Below are positions 28,081 through 37,800 of a DNA stretch of 64,000 nt, piece by piece. Source of the DNA: Bacteroidaceae bacterium (lineage in GTDB: Bacteria; Bacteroidota; Bacteroidia; Bacteroidales; Bacteroidaceae); contig JAFRNY010000086.1 of assembly GCA_017429945.1 (NCBI GenBank), positions 1 to 64,000 on the forward strand. The letters run 5' to 3'. The notes beneath the pieces were generated by a model that saw nothing but the letters and a program-made list of their open reading frames with translations, had not been told where the DNA came from and searched no databases. The translations under genes were made by a program, and so were the position numbers. Within the stretch, counting starts at the first letter, position 1, and each line of letters begins with the position of its first letter.

Positions 28081-29268
28081 ATGTACGGTAAAATTCAAGA
28101 ACATCTTCAGCAGACGCTGAAGGAGATCCGCGAGGCCGGCCTCTACAAGGAGGAGCGCCTCATCTGCAGCCCGCAGGCTGCCGCCATCGAGGTAGCCGGC
28201 AAGGAAGTGCTCAATTTCTGTGCCAACAACTACCTGGGACTGAGCAACCATCCGCGCCTCATCGAGGGCGCCAAACGAATGATGGACCGCCGCGGCTACG
28301 GCATGTCGAGCGTCCGCTTCATCTGCGGCACGCAGGACATCCACAAAGAGCTGGAAGCCGCCATCAGCCGATTCTTCAAGACTGAGGACACCATCCTCTA
28401 CGCCGCCTGCTTCGACGCCAACGGTGGCGTCTTCGAACCACTGCTGACCGAGGAGGACGCCATCATCTCCGACGCCCTCAACCACGCCAGCATCATCGAC
28501 GGCGTGCGCCTGTGCAAGGCTAAGCGCTACCGTTATGCCAATGCCGACATGGAAGATCTGGAGCGCCAGCTCGTGGCAGCCCAGGAGCAGCGCTTCCGCA
28601 TCATCGTCACCGACGGCGTCTTCTCGATGGACGGCAACGTAGCGCCTATGGACAAGATCTGCGACCTGGCCGAGAAATACGATGCCATGGTGATGGTGGA
28701 CGAGAGTCACTCCGCAGGCGTTGTAGGCCCCACAGGCCGCGGCGTAAGCGAGTTCTTCCAGACCTACGGGCGCGTCGACATCTACACCGGCACGCTCGGC
28801 AAGGCCTTCGGCGGTGCTATGGGTGGCTTCACCACCGGCCGCAAGGAGATCATCGACCTGTTGCGCCAGCGCTCGCGCCCCTACCTCTTCTCCAACTCGC
28901 TCGCCCCAGGCATCATCGGCGCCTCGCTCGAAGTGTTCAAGATGCTCGATGAGAGCAACGAACTGCACGACCGCCTCGTGGAGAACGTCAACTACTTCCG
29001 CGACCGAATGATGGCCAGTGGCTTTGACATCAAACCCACACAGAGCGCCATCTGCGCCGTCATGCTCTACGATGCGCCGCTATCGCAGCGCTTCGCAGCC
29101 CGCCTGCAGGACGAAGGCATCTACGTCACCGGTTTCTACTACCCCGTCGTGCCGAAAGGCCAGGCCCGCATCCGTGTACAGATCAGCGCCGGTCACAACC
29201 GCGAACAGCTCGACAAGTGCATCGCCGCCTTCGAGAAGGTCGGCAAGGAACTCGGCGTGCTGAAATAG
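28081..29268 (+). CDS. kbl: 2-amino-3-ketobutyrate CoA ligase
   Basis: PLP enzyme that splits 2-amino-3-ketobutyrate with CoA into glycine and acetyl-CoA. The 395-residue fold-type I protein shows [20 protein letters not shown] near 47-66, [12 protein letters not shown] (PLP-binding Asp and His) and the lysine in [15 protein letters not shown] that forms the internal aldimine. Length and motifs match the family closely. It is divergent from tdh, together forming a threonine-to-glycine pathway, and is followed by a 22-bp repeat array and a hairpin. Confidence 0.97.
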   Translation: MYGKIQEHLQQTLKEIREAGLYKEERLICSPQAAAIEVAGKEVLNFCANNYLGLSNHPRLIEGAKRMMDRRGYGMSSVRFICGTQDIHKELEAAISRFFKTEDTILYAACFDANGGVFEPLLTEEDAIISDALNHASIIDGVRLCKAKRYRYANADMEDLERQLVAAQEQRFRIIVTDGVFSMDGNVAPMDKICDLAEKYDAMVMVDESHSAGVVGPTGRGVSEFFQTYGRVDIYTGTLGKAFGGAMGGFTTGRKEIIDLLRQRSRPYLFSNSLAPGIIGASLEVFKMLDESNELHDRLVENVNYFRDRMMASGFDIKPTQSAICAVMLYDAPLSQRFAARLQDEGIYVTGFYYPVVPKGQARIRVQISAGHNREQLDKCIAAFEKVGKELGVLK

Positions 29269-29342
29269 AGCCTTTCCGCAAGCATCGTAAGAGGCGAGCG
29301 CAAGCATCGAATGATGTGAGCAGACGTGCCGAGACAACGGGC

Positions 29343-29526
29343 GGACGTGCCGAGCGATTCAAACTGATGAATCGCCAAATGCGACCGGATGAATCGTCAA
29401 ATACGACCGGATAAATCGCCAAATGCGACCGGATGAATCGTCAAATACGACCGGATGAATCGTCAAATGCGACCGGTCGTATCACCAAAGTTGACCGGTC
29501 GTGTAGAAGTAAAACAAGTTGTTTTA
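29343..29526. repeat. 22-bp period array ending in the 17-bp palindrome
   Basis: Units start every 22 bp at 29343, 29365, 29387, 29409, 29431, 29453, 29475 and 29497. Four central copies are nearly identical (GGATGAATCGTCAAATACG then ACC). The final unit changes to GGTCGT and runs into GAAGTAAAACAAG, producing TAAAACAAGTTGTTTTA at 29510-29526, exactly as at 2.6 kb. Degenerate copies extend left towards 29311. It lies between convergent kbl and the GH127 gene. Confidence 0.9.
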
Positions 29527-29663
29527 CCTCAGAGCACTTGGCCCTTCCGTCAATAGCCCTTGGCTCTTTTGCCCATAGCCTCTAAGAATGCAGCAGGCGC
29601 CACTCGACCATGTGCCGACAAGGCCCTGGGAAATGCGGATAAACCGACTGTTCCGAAAACAAG

Positions 29664-29697
29664 AATCCCTGCAACTGACGCGGTCAGTTGCAGGGAT
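29664..29697. terminator. Strong hairpin between kbl and the GH127 gene
   Basis: AATCCCTGCAACTGAC pairs perfectly with GTCAGTTGCAGGGATT, loop GCG, followed by six T on the plus strand. It terminates plus-strand transcripts from kbl. It lies about 90 bp after the GH127 stop and may also act on that strand less efficiently. Confidence 0.85.
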
Positions 29698-29786
29698 TTT
29701 TTATGATACCACCTAAATTGCATGAGGTAAGAAGTTAAGATGTTCGCACTCTAGTTCCTATACAAAAGAGGACGGTGTTGACGTCT

Positions 29787-32714
29787 TCAGCGTAGCGCCT
29801 CACTCAGTTGGCGTGTGGCACGGGCAATCATGTCGGCGGTGCCGGAGCCGTCGCTGACGTATTTCACCACCATCTCGGCATAGTCCACGGCCTCGCGCAG
29901 CTTGGCCGACGGCTGCTTCACCTCGCGCCCACGGGCCAGCAGCGGCAACAGCTCATCGAGGTCCTCGAGCTCGGGCAGGTTGCCGGGGCGCATGGTAGCG
30001 ATTGCTGCGTTGAGGTCGGTGGCCATCTGGTCTATGGCCGTCTGCGAGTGGCTACGCTCAGCATCGTCGTAGAGGGCACGGGCACGGTCGAACTGCTCCA
30101 TAAGGCGGGCATAGCCGTGCGGAGCCCAGGGAGCGTACTCCGGCACCTTCACTTCGAGGGCGTTCCAGGCGTTCTGAGCATCGCGGCGGCTGCGAGCCAA
30201 GGCCATGGCTTCGCGCAGGCGGCTGTCATCGACGCCCTCACCCGCAGCTGACGCCTCGGCCAATGCAGGCGCAGGCTCGCCGGGCATTAGGAAGCGGAAA
30301 TAGTGAGTGCAGTGGCGGTCGGCATCGTAGTCGGGCACGAGGGCACGCGACTTGCCATCTGCCGTTTGCAATCCGCCATTCGTCAATCGCGCTCCTTCAT
30401 TCGTCATTTGTAATTCGTCATTCTCCAAGTATGGAGCGCCCCTTCGGGCCGAGCGCGTCATTCTTACCGTGGCTTCGTCCCACGTCTTGACGCCTTGAGC
30501 TGCAAGGACGAGAGGACCGTTCATCACGGCTCCGCACCAAGCGGGTTCGAAGCGGGTGCGCGGCTCGTTCTTGCCCGTGGCGGCCACCTCCATTTTGTCG
30601 GGACCGAAATCTATATGGGGCGTGAAAGGCATCACTACATCGATGCGGTCGGTAGCCTTCCAGCGGCGCGGCGGCAGGGTGACATAGGAGCCGGGCTGGT
30701 AGCGGGCCGACACGCTTTGGCCGTTGACGCGCACGTCGAAGCCTTCCGTGGCCCAATAGGGCGTGCGCAGCTTCACCACGATCGGCTTGTCGCACTCAGG
30801 GAAGGTTATGGCCGAAGCCTCTGCCGGCCATTCACATTCCTGGCGCACTACCACGCCGCGCTCGTCCCACTGTGCCGTCGATGGCATATAAAGGGCCACC
30901 CAAATAGTGTCGGCGCCCACGAAATAGGCTGCTTCCTGGTATTTCACGTGGTTCTCCACGCCCGTGCCTCCGCAGCAGGTCGACTGCGGAGTCTCGTTGC
31001 CCCAGGGCTTTGAGGCATCGAGGCCTACGGCATACTGATAGAGCACGGCGTAGTGCCGCGGGTTGAGCGAACCTATGATCTGATTGTAGAGCACGCGCTC
31101 GTAGTAGTCCATATACCGCGCATCGTCGGGGTGGTAGCAGTTGAGGTCCTTGGTGAGCTTGGCCAGGTTGTAGGCGCAGCAGGTCTCGTTGAGCGTAGGC
31201 TCGGGGTAGGTCGAGCGGTCGCGCCAGTCGGTGCCGACATTGGTGCACATCGAGAGAATCTGGGTGTAAGGCTGGCGGAACATCTCACCGTTGCCCACGC
31301 CGCCCATGGCATAACGATAGCGGCCCTGAATCATCGTCCAGAAATTCTCTGCCACATTATAATAGTAGTCGCCCGCGCCCGCGCGGAAAGCCTGCAGCGC
31401 ACCCGTCACCATGGGAATATGCTGGTTGGCATGGCGCGTGCGAATGGCATCGGAGTTCTTCGAGAGGGGGTCGAAGAAGGCGGGACTGTCGAAGAAGGTG
31501 GCAGCCTCCAGCAAGCGCTGGCTCTCGGTCTTGTCCTTAGTCATCTGAGAGAGGCGCGCCAGTGACTCGGCCATACCGCCTACCTCGCCGGCGATGTACA
31601 TATTCCACATCTCATAGCGGTTGCCAGGGCGTGAGCGGCGCTCGGCCTGTGTGCCCTCGGACTGCACGAAGGTGCGATGCGACAGACGGTTCCACACCCA
31701 CAGGCCCATATCCTTGGCTATGAGCAGAGCCTTGTCGGCAATGGCGCGGTCGTCGACGTAGGTGGCTATGTCGATGAGGCCGGCCAACTGCTTGTGGACG
31801 CTATAATAGGGCGCCCACACCCATTGCTCGTTGTTGTAGGCGCGGTACATCTCTATGAGCACACAATGCTGGGCCGGGATGGCGTTGAGGTAGCCATAGC
31901 CGTAGTGGGCAAAGTCTTTCTTATACGCGTCGAAATCGGCCCATGTGCCTTTGAGCTCGCGCAGCTCGGCCTCGGGGGCCAGGTCGCGAGCCTCGCGGTA
32001 GCGCCCGAGAGCCTCATCAAACACGAACGTGCGCTCCTGACAAGCCCGCAGCTCATCGACCATCGTGCGCAGGTTCTCCTTCAGCCGCGCACGTTTGTCG
32101 GCATCGGGACACGAGGCATAGGCCATAGCCATAGCGCTCATGTAGTGGCCGCTGCCATGGCCCTTGAGCTTCGTCGTAGGCGAGTCCCAGCCGTCGGCCT
32201 CGGGATAGCCGTCGGTGGGCAGACCGTAGGTGTCGCGATAGTTATAGAGCTGCTGCTTCACATCGAGCGAGAGCAGCTGGTCGATATCGAGGTCGCGGTT
32301 GTGAGTGAGACGGTTGTTGCCGTCGATACTGACTTTGTTCAGCGGCAAGGGCTGTGCCACGGGGACGTTGGAAGGCGTAGAATAACCGCTGCCGACGACT
32401 GTGACGTGAGCTTCAACGGGCAGGCCCTGCGTCGTGGTGTTATCGCCCAAGACATAACCCTTGATGCCATAGCTCTCGCCCGCAGCACGGCCCATCTGCG
32501 ACTGTTCGGCAGCGGGCGCAGCGTTCTGCCACTTCACCTGGCGGTATTCCTTGCTGCCGTCGGAGTAAGTCACCCACAGGCGGTAAGGCAGGCGGGGCAC
32601 GGTGCCCACGGGAGCGCTTACGCGCACGGCTTCCGTGGCTACTATTGTCTTGTAGTCCTGCGCGAGGACCGGCGTTGCTGCCATGAGCAACAAGCTGAAC
32701 ACGAGTTTATTCAT
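29787..32714 (-). CDS. Secreted GH127-type beta-L-arabinofuranosidase family protein
   Basis: A 975-residue exported enzyme (signal peptide to about residue 18) of the DUF1680/GH127-GH146 type, retaining enzymes with a cysteine nucleophile held by zinc. The expected ligands are visible: Glu510 and Cys512 in NETCCAYN and Cys580/Cys581 in STCCGGTG. The alpha/alpha barrel is preceded by an extra N-terminal beta domain with a bacterial Ig-like flavour (TVPRLPYRLWVTYSDGS). Around residues 765-787 a 7-bp repeat is translated in frame, adding an Asn/Thr-rich insert. Substrate is likely a plant arabinan or similar, but related families differ. Confidence 0.87.
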   Translation of the reverse strand: MNKLVFSLLLMAATPVLAQDYKTIVATEAVRVSAPVGTVPRLPYRLWVTYSDGSKEYRQVKWQNAAPAAEQSQMGRAAGESYGIKGYVLGDNTTTQGLPVEAHVTVVGSGYSTPSNVPVAQPLPLNKVSIDGNNRLTHNRDLDIDQLLSLDVKQQLYNYRDTYGLPTDGYPEADGWDSPTTKLKGHGSGHYMSAMAMAYASCPDADKRARLKENLRTMVDELRACQERTFVFDEALGRYREARDLAPEAELRELKGTWADFDAYKKDFAHYGYGYLNAIPAQHCVLIEMYRAYNNEQWVWAPYYSVHKQLAGLIDIATYVDDRAIADKALLIAKDMGLWVWNRLSHRTFVQSEGTQAERRSRPGNRYEMWNMYIAGEVGGMAESLARLSQMTKDKTESQRLLEAATFFDSPAFFDPLSKNSDAIRTRHANQHIPMVTGALQAFRAGAGDYYYNVAENFWTMIQGRYRYAMGGVGNGEMFRQPYTQILSMCTNVGTDWRDRSTYPEPTLNETCCAYNLAKLTKDLNCYHPDDARYMDYYERVLYNQIIGSLNPRHYAVLYQYAVGLDASKPWGNETPQSTCCGGTGVENHVKYQEAAYFVGADTIWVALYMPSTAQWDERGVVVRQECEWPAEASAITFPECDKPIVVKLRTPYWATEGFDVRVNGQSVSARYQPGSYVTLPPRRWKATDRIDVVMPFTPHIDFGPDKMEVAATGKNEPRTRFEPAWCGAVMNGPLVLAAQGVKTWDEATVRMTRSARRGAPYLENDELQMTNEGARLTNGGLQTADGKSRALVPDYDADRHCTHYFRFLMPGEPAPALAEASAAGEGVDDSRLREAMALARSRRDAQNAWNALEVKVPEYAPWAPHGYARLMEQFDRARALYDDAERSHSQTAIDQMATDLNAAIATMRPGNLPELEDLDELLPLLARGREVKQPSAKLREAVDYAEMVVKYVSDGSGTADMIARATRQLSEALR
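30354..30423. repeat. Ten-copy 7-bp repeat read in frame inside the GH127 gene
   Basis: Exact period 7 on the plus strand: GCCATCT, GCCGTTT, GCAATCC, GCCATTC, GTCAATC, GCGCTCC, TTCATTC, GTCATTT, GTAATTC, GTCATTC. The same GTCATTC consensus occurs in the noncoding array at 14946-14973. It is translated without a stop in the enzyme. Confidence 0.9.
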
Positions 32715-32742
32715 CGATAGGTATTTTTAATGATTTGCGGCA

Positions 32743-32750
32743 CAAAGATA
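32743..32750 (-). promoter_or_regulatory. -7 promoter box (TATCTTTG) of the GH127 gene
   Basis: Matches TAnnTTTG on the minus strand, 29 bp upstream of the start. Confidence 0.6.
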
Positions 32751-32819
32751 AACAAAAGTTCATAGCAGAGCCACGAAAAAGGAAAGTTTTTTCGTCTGGC
32801 AGATAAAATAGACGAAAAT

Positions 32820-32845
32820 AGCCCTACACCCGAAGGCGTAGGGCT
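32820..32845 (-). terminator. Terminator of the Cu/Zn permease gene
   Basis: AGCCCTAC (32820-32827) pairs with GTAGGGCT (32838-32845), with further pairing inwards around a CGAA loop. On the minus strand ATTTTCG follows. Confidence 0.65.
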
Positions 32846-32916
32846 CGGTATTAAAAGGGGAGTTAAAGGGAAGGTAAAGGGAAGATCTTCATTGAGCGAA
32901 GCGGGCAGAGCTCCCT

Positions 32917-34410
32917 TTAACACTCTTCTCTCAGGCTTGCCTCATAACCATAGGCCGCTACGCTGGCAATGAGTGCGGCGCTGTCATGCTCGCCTTCGAC
33001 GACGGCCTCACCGGAAGCCAGGTCCACCGTCACTTTCTCTACGCCCTCGACCTTGAGGATGGCCCGCTCTACATTGGCGCGGCAATGGTTGCAGCTCATG
33101 CCCGAGACGCGATAGCGACGGACGTGCTCAGCAGCTTGGATAGCTGAAGACTCATGGTCGGGATGGTCGTGGTCGCAGGAGCAAGAGTCGGGATCGTGGT
33201 CGCAAGAGCAAGAGTCGGCGTCGTGGCCGTGGTGAGAGTCATGGTCGTGACTACCATGGTCGTGGCCGCAAGAGCAGGTGTGACCGCGATGCATCTGCCA
33301 GAAGGCATTCAAGAGAAGGAGCACGAGCAAGGCTATCCAAACCCAGTCCATCACGGAGAGACAGTGGGCGCAATGGTCAGCCGACACCGCAATTCCACTA
33401 TGCACGGCAAACCAGTCCTGCGGCAAGAGATAGTCGACGCCTAAGCCAAAGAGAATAGCTCCGATAACGATCGAAAGGATGTAGAGCCACAGCGTGCGGC
33501 GCCCAAACACCTTGCCGATTACGAGCATCGAAGCCGAATTGACGGCCGGTCCGGCCATCAGTAGCACCAAGGCTGCGCCGGGCGTCAGACCCTTGGCCAT
33601 CAGCGACACGGCAATAGGAATGCTCCCCGTGGCACAGACGTACATAGGTATAGCTACGGCCAGGACGATCAGCATGTTAAGCAGCTTGTAGTCGTGCAGG
33701 GCGGCAAGCCACTCATTGGGCACGGCCACAGTGATGAGCGCTGCAATGAGCAAGCCAATGACGAGCCATTTGCCTACGTCCTGCATCATATCCACAAAGG
33801 CATAGTCGAGAGCTCCTTTCAGCTTGTCCCAGAAAGTGGCAGGACGCTCATGCTCGTGAGCGCAGCCGCAATGGTCGTGACCGTCATGCTCGTGGCCGCA
33901 GCCGCAATGCTCGTGACCGTCATGGTCATGGCCGCAGCCGCAATGGTCGTGCTCGCCTGCCTCTGCTGCTGCGGCAGAGAGCTTTTCATCTTCGCGCGCA
34001 TACTTATTTACTAACCATCCGCCGAACATAGCCGTGAAGAGGGCTGCAATGGGACGCACGATGGCGAAGGGCAGACCCATCAACGAGTAGGTGGCAGCAA
34101 TGGAGTCGACACCCGTCTGAGGCGTTGCAATGAGAAAACTGGTGCACGCGCCATGGCTCGCGCCTTCCTTGCGCAGACCCACAGCCGTAGGAATCACACC
34201 GCATGAGCACAACGGCAAGGGCACACCGATGGCGGCGGCTTTGACAACGCTTTTCATGTTGCGCGGTGCAAGGTGTTTAGAATAGACTGTTCGAGGCACA
34301 AACGTGCGCAGAATTCCTGCTATGAAGAAACCGAGCAGGAGATAGGGAGCCATCTCGGCTGTCATCATCACGAGGGCGTCCCAATAGTGTTCTAGTAGTT
34401 CGAGTAGCAT
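32917..34410 (-). CDS. SO_0444-type Cu/Zn efflux permease with C-terminal HMA domain
   Basis: A 497-residue inner-membrane metal exporter of the DUF318/YraQ permease type. Membrane segments occur at about 5-30, 50-130, 205-330 and 355-375. Two His/Asp/Cys-rich loops, one around residues 150-185 (repeats of HDHCGCGH) and one around 383-425, probably collect metal. The last 70 residues form a heavy-metal-associated domain with the CxxC motif GMSCNHCRANVE. Copper or zinc is the expected cargo from family knowledge. The histidine loops are encoded by DNA that is itself tandemly repetitive. Promoter box at 34445-34452. Confidence 0.9.
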   Translation of the reverse strand: MLLELLEHYWDALVMMTAEMAPYLLLGFFIAGILRTFVPRTVYSKHLAPRNMKSVVKAAAIGVPLPLCSCGVIPTAVGLRKEGASHGACTSFLIATPQTGVDSIAATYSLMGLPFAIVRPIAALFTAMFGGWLVNKYAREDEKLSAAAAEAGEHDHCGCGHDHDGHEHCGCGHEHDGHDHCGCAHEHERPATFWDKLKGALDYAFVDMMQDVGKWLVIGLLIAALITVAVPNEWLAALHDYKLLNMLIVLAVAIPMYVCATGSIPIAVSLMAKGLTPGAALVLLMAGPAVNSASMLVIGKVFGRRTLWLYILSIVIGAILFGLGVDYLLPQDWFAVHSGIAVSADHCAHCLSVMDWVWIALLVLLLLNAFWQMHRGHTCSCGHDHGSHDHDSHHGHDADSCSCDHDPDSCSCDHDHPDHESSAIQAAEHVRRYRVSGMSCNHCRANVERAILKVEGVEKVTVDLASGEAVVEGEHDSAALIASVAAYGYEASLREEC

Positions 34411-34444
34411 ATTATTTTGGATTTACTTTTTTAGTTTGACGCTG

Positions 34445-34452
34445 CAAAGGTA
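34445..34452 (-). promoter_or_regulatory. -7 promoter box (TACCTTTG) of the permease gene
   Basis: Matches TAnnTTTG on the minus strand, 35 bp upstream of the start. Confidence 0.6.
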
Positions 34453-34589
34453 CACCTTTCTGCCTGCAACTCGGTTGCAAAGTGCAGGTTTAGCCACAAA
34501 AAGTCAGGGAAAGAGGGGCTTAAGAATGAAAAAAGTGGTGCAGAAAGAAAATTTTTCTCTTTTCATTTCTCTCTTTTCATTTATTTACT

Positions 34590-34597
34590 TACCTTTG
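34590..34597 (+). promoter_or_regulatory. -7 promoter box (TACCTTTG) of tRNA-Ser
   Basis: Matches TAnnTTTG, 29 bp before the tRNA 5' end, identical to the box in front of tRNA-Arg. Confidence 0.65.
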
Positions 34598-34626
34598 CAA
34601 CCGCTTTCGTAAAAGGAAGCCTTAGA

Positions 34627-34714
34627 GGAGAGATGCCAGAGTGACCGATTGGGCCGGACTCGAAATCCGGTGAACGGCTCGTCCGTTCCGGGGGTTTGAA
34701 TCCCTCTCTCTCCG
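34627..34714 (+). tRNA. tRNA-Ser (anticodon CGA)
   Basis: Class II tRNA of 88 nt. Acceptor GGAGAGA pairs with TCTCTCC (34707-34713), discriminator G. The anticodon stem CCGGA/TCCGG holds loop CTCGAAA with anticodon CGA. A long variable arm follows (GAACGGCTCGTCCGTTC) and the T loop is TTTGAAT. CCA is not encoded. A promoter box precedes it and a hairpin follows. Confidence 0.95.
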
Positions 34715-34838
34715 CGTCAGAAGGAAGCCACAAGGCTTCCTTCTTTGCGTCTGGGTGGGCTTCTGCACCCCGGCGTTCTTTCGTCTGCGCGAAAGCGTCA
34801 CCCTTCGGGATGCCGAGCGTGAATCCCTCTCTCTCCGC
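34698..34838. repeat. 18-bp direct repeat of the tRNA-Ser 3' end
   Basis: GAATCCCTCTCTCTCCGC, the 3' end of the tRNA plus one base, occurs at 34698-34715 and again exactly at 34821-34838. The 105 bp between the copies holds a terminator hairpin and no gene. The layout is that of a tRNA attachment site with its duplicated core, left after loss of an integrated element, or a partial tRNA duplication. Confidence 0.75.
34719..34744 (+). terminator. Terminator of tRNA-Ser
   Basis: AGAAGGAAGCC (34719-34729) pairs perfectly with GGCTTCCTTCT (34734-34744), loop ACAA, then TT. It begins five bases after the tRNA. Confidence 0.75.
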
Positions 34839-34843
34839 AACAA

Positions 34844-34873
34844 AAAAAGAGCACCCACGAAGGTGCTCTTTTT
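34844..34873. terminator. Bidirectional terminator before the CotH gene end
   Basis: AAAAAGAGCACC pairs with AGGTGCTCTTTTT around a short loop, with A and T runs on the two sides. It is 21 bp beyond the stop of the CotH-domain gene on the minus strand. Confidence 0.85.
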
Positions 34874-34893
34874 CTATTTCTGTCAACCGGTGC

Positions 34894-37800
34894 TCACTTA
34901 CGCAGGAACATCTTGCGGGCACTGCCGTCGGAGAGACGCTGAATATAGAAACCAGGACGGAGGTGCGAATCACTGGCGCCCATATAAGTACCACTAAGGC
35001 TATAGTAGCCTATCGGAACGACTGACGTAGTTGCAATGGCAGGCGCACCGATGCCGACATTGCCGGCAGGCCCAATATGCCAGACGACGGGTCGCTCACG
35101 CGTACCCTTCAGGTCGGAAGCGAGCGTCACCTCCTCCGTGATCGGATGTTCCTCGCCCTGCTCATCAACGGCACGAAGGGTCATCGCCTCACCAGCGATG
35201 CCATAGAGCGTCATAAAGACACGCCCGTCGACACACTCACTTACGCCACGGCACACGCCGTCTGTATAGGCTACGACAGTGAACTCTTCTGCTGACACAG
35301 GCTGATCATCGACCTGCAACGAAGCGATGACACCCATGACATCAGGATAGGCATAGGGATTGAGGTCAAAGCCCTGGACACTCTGTGTCTGCTTGGGGCG
35401 ACGAAGACGAACGCCGTTGCGCACTGTGGCTACGCCAATTTTCTTTTTGCTGCCCGACTTGAACATATAACCTGCGCCTGGCATGAGCGAGCTGAGAGTG
35501 CCAACCCATCCGTCGGCAGCGCTATAGACGGCGAAGCCGGCCTGCCCGATGATGGCATCACCATCCTGAAGGGCTGCGCTGTCGAAGGCCTTTGTCAGCG
35601 GCTGCGCATCGAACGAAGGGAAGCCAATCCAGTTCCAGCCTTTCTCCACAGACAGGGTGGTGGGCGTAGAGAGGGTGAGGCCATCGAGGGCATAACTGCG
35701 GGCCTCGCTCATCTCAATCTTATAAAGCTGGTTAGGCAACAGCGCACGCAGCGAACCGATGAAGGCTGCAGCCGAGGGGCTGTAAGTGGCCTCCTCCGAG
35801 CGACCCCGAACGACGTCGGCATAGCGGTTGAAACGGCTGACAGGCAAAGCCTTGGCAAAGGGGTGCGACGCCCAGTTCCAACCCTCGACGAGCTCGAGGT
35901 TGAGCTGCGAACCGCTATTGTCCATGATGCCTTCGTCGGGGCCGACGTAGCTGTCGGCCGTCAGACGGGCATTGGCACGCTCTATTGTGGGGAGCACAAA
36001 ACGGTAGATCTCATTGCTGCCATCAGGGTAGCGGCCCAACGACTCATCGCCGTCGTGCGACGGGTAGGTAATGGCATCGGCAAACTCCGTGAGCGCAGGA
36101 TGAGCATCAAAGAAAGAGGCGTTGTTATGCACGAAGTCGTCCGACGAGATTATGCAGGCGCTCTCACCGTCCACGTTGCTGAGTTTGAAAGGAGCGTGGA
36201 GCTGGGTGGTAGGCTCGAGGCCGTCGGCCCAGACGACCAGATGGCCGTGGGGCGCCACGCGAGTGTTGATTGCCGAGGATGTCGGGATCTGATATTTAAA
36301 GGGATTATTGAGGTTGTCGGAGACGTAAAGGCCTGCCACGTCCAGTTCGGTGTCAGTAGGGTTATAGATCTCGAGCCAATCGTTCTTCTTGAAATGATCA
36401 TTAACGAACACCGAGTTGCCGGCACTGACTTCGTTCAGCTTCAGGGGTGTGGCTATATTTGCCAGCAGGTCAGCGTCGGGCAGCGGCTCGTAAGTGGCGG
36501 TGAGACGGCCCGAGGTGAAATCGGCGAGGGTGCTGAGGTCCAGCTCTTCAGTCGTCGCCACGACAGGATCTTCGGCCCTGGTGCTATGAGTCAGCTCGGC
36601 CGCCCAATAGATGTCCGAAGAGCTGCCACTGGTGTTGTGCACCTCTACCGAGATGACGTTGCGCCCCTTCTGGAGCATGGTATTGTCGATGACGATAGAA
36701 TAGCGCCCGGCAGTGGAGCCTGCATACGAGGTGGCGTACTGATCATAGCTCACCGCGCCCTCAGCCATGAGATAGCGCCCTGCCTCGCGACCATTGACAT
36801 AGATGACGCAGCCGTCGTCGACGTAGGCCGTCAGTTCAAACACATCGTCGGCCGCAGGAGCCTCAGCAAGCTGGAACGACTTGCGGAAATAATACGTAGG
36901 CCGCTTATTGCTGGCATCGCCGCCATAGTCGAGTGTTGTGTTGTAGTCGCGCGAGCCGTTGACGCCTATCTCGCCATAGCCGAAAGGCGCCTTCCCCGAC
37001 GACCAACCGGTGGTGGTGTAAGCCACAGCAACCCAGTACTTGCTGTTGACAGCTCCTTTGTCGTAGTAGTCCCAAGTGTCGGAGAGGCTGATTAGGGGGG
37101 TAGAAAGGTACTCGCCATTGCCAACTCGCAGGCGCCAGCCGGCAAACCTATAGCCCGCCGCACCTTGAGCCTTGAGCGTCATAGGCGCATAAAGGGTGCC
37201 TTTGAAGCGGCCCGTGGGCACCTCTTGTCCGTTGGCCAGAATCGACGCCCCAGCGACATTACTGCTCAGTTCCACATTTAAGCCACCGTCCAGACCTAGG
37301 TAGCTGCGGAAATTATTCATTCGTGAAGTCCTATAGCTGGTAATGCGGTAGAGGAGGTCGGCCGCCGAGGCATAGAGGTCGTCGGAACGGCCTTCGAAGG
37401 CTAACGCCTCGGCCGTGAGGTCGCGCATGCCGTTGATTATCTCTGCCGACCGCTGATCTTCGAAGACGCTGCCGTCGACGAGGCAGAAAGCATCGATGAA
37501 GCGCTTGCGGAAAGGCGGATACTTCATCATTTTCAAGAAAATATCAATGAGGAAGTTGCGGCCGGTGCTGTAGCGCGAATCCGAGAGTTTGCCGGCTAGA
37601 CTGCCCAGCATATTGGTGTTGCTAAAGCCGGCATCAAGATCCATAAAAACAAGATGGAACTTGCCGTCGGCCCACGAGCGGTAGCCCTTGACGTTGTTGC
37701 TGTTGGTAAGCCAGTCGGAACATCCGACGTAACACTCCGCAGCCATATAATTACAATATTCGTCAATATCTACGAGCTGGCATATTTGCTCATAGATGCC

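Noticed and set aside
33140..33960. Tandem DNA repeats within the metal permease gene
   Set aside because: They encode His/Asp/Cys-rich metal-binding loops usual in this protein family, so no separate element is needed.
34581..34994. Minus-strand open frame over the tRNA-Ser region
   Set aside because: It is read across the antisense of tRNA-Ser and two terminators. The phrase RERDSNPRNG is a familiar false translation of tRNA-Ser genes.
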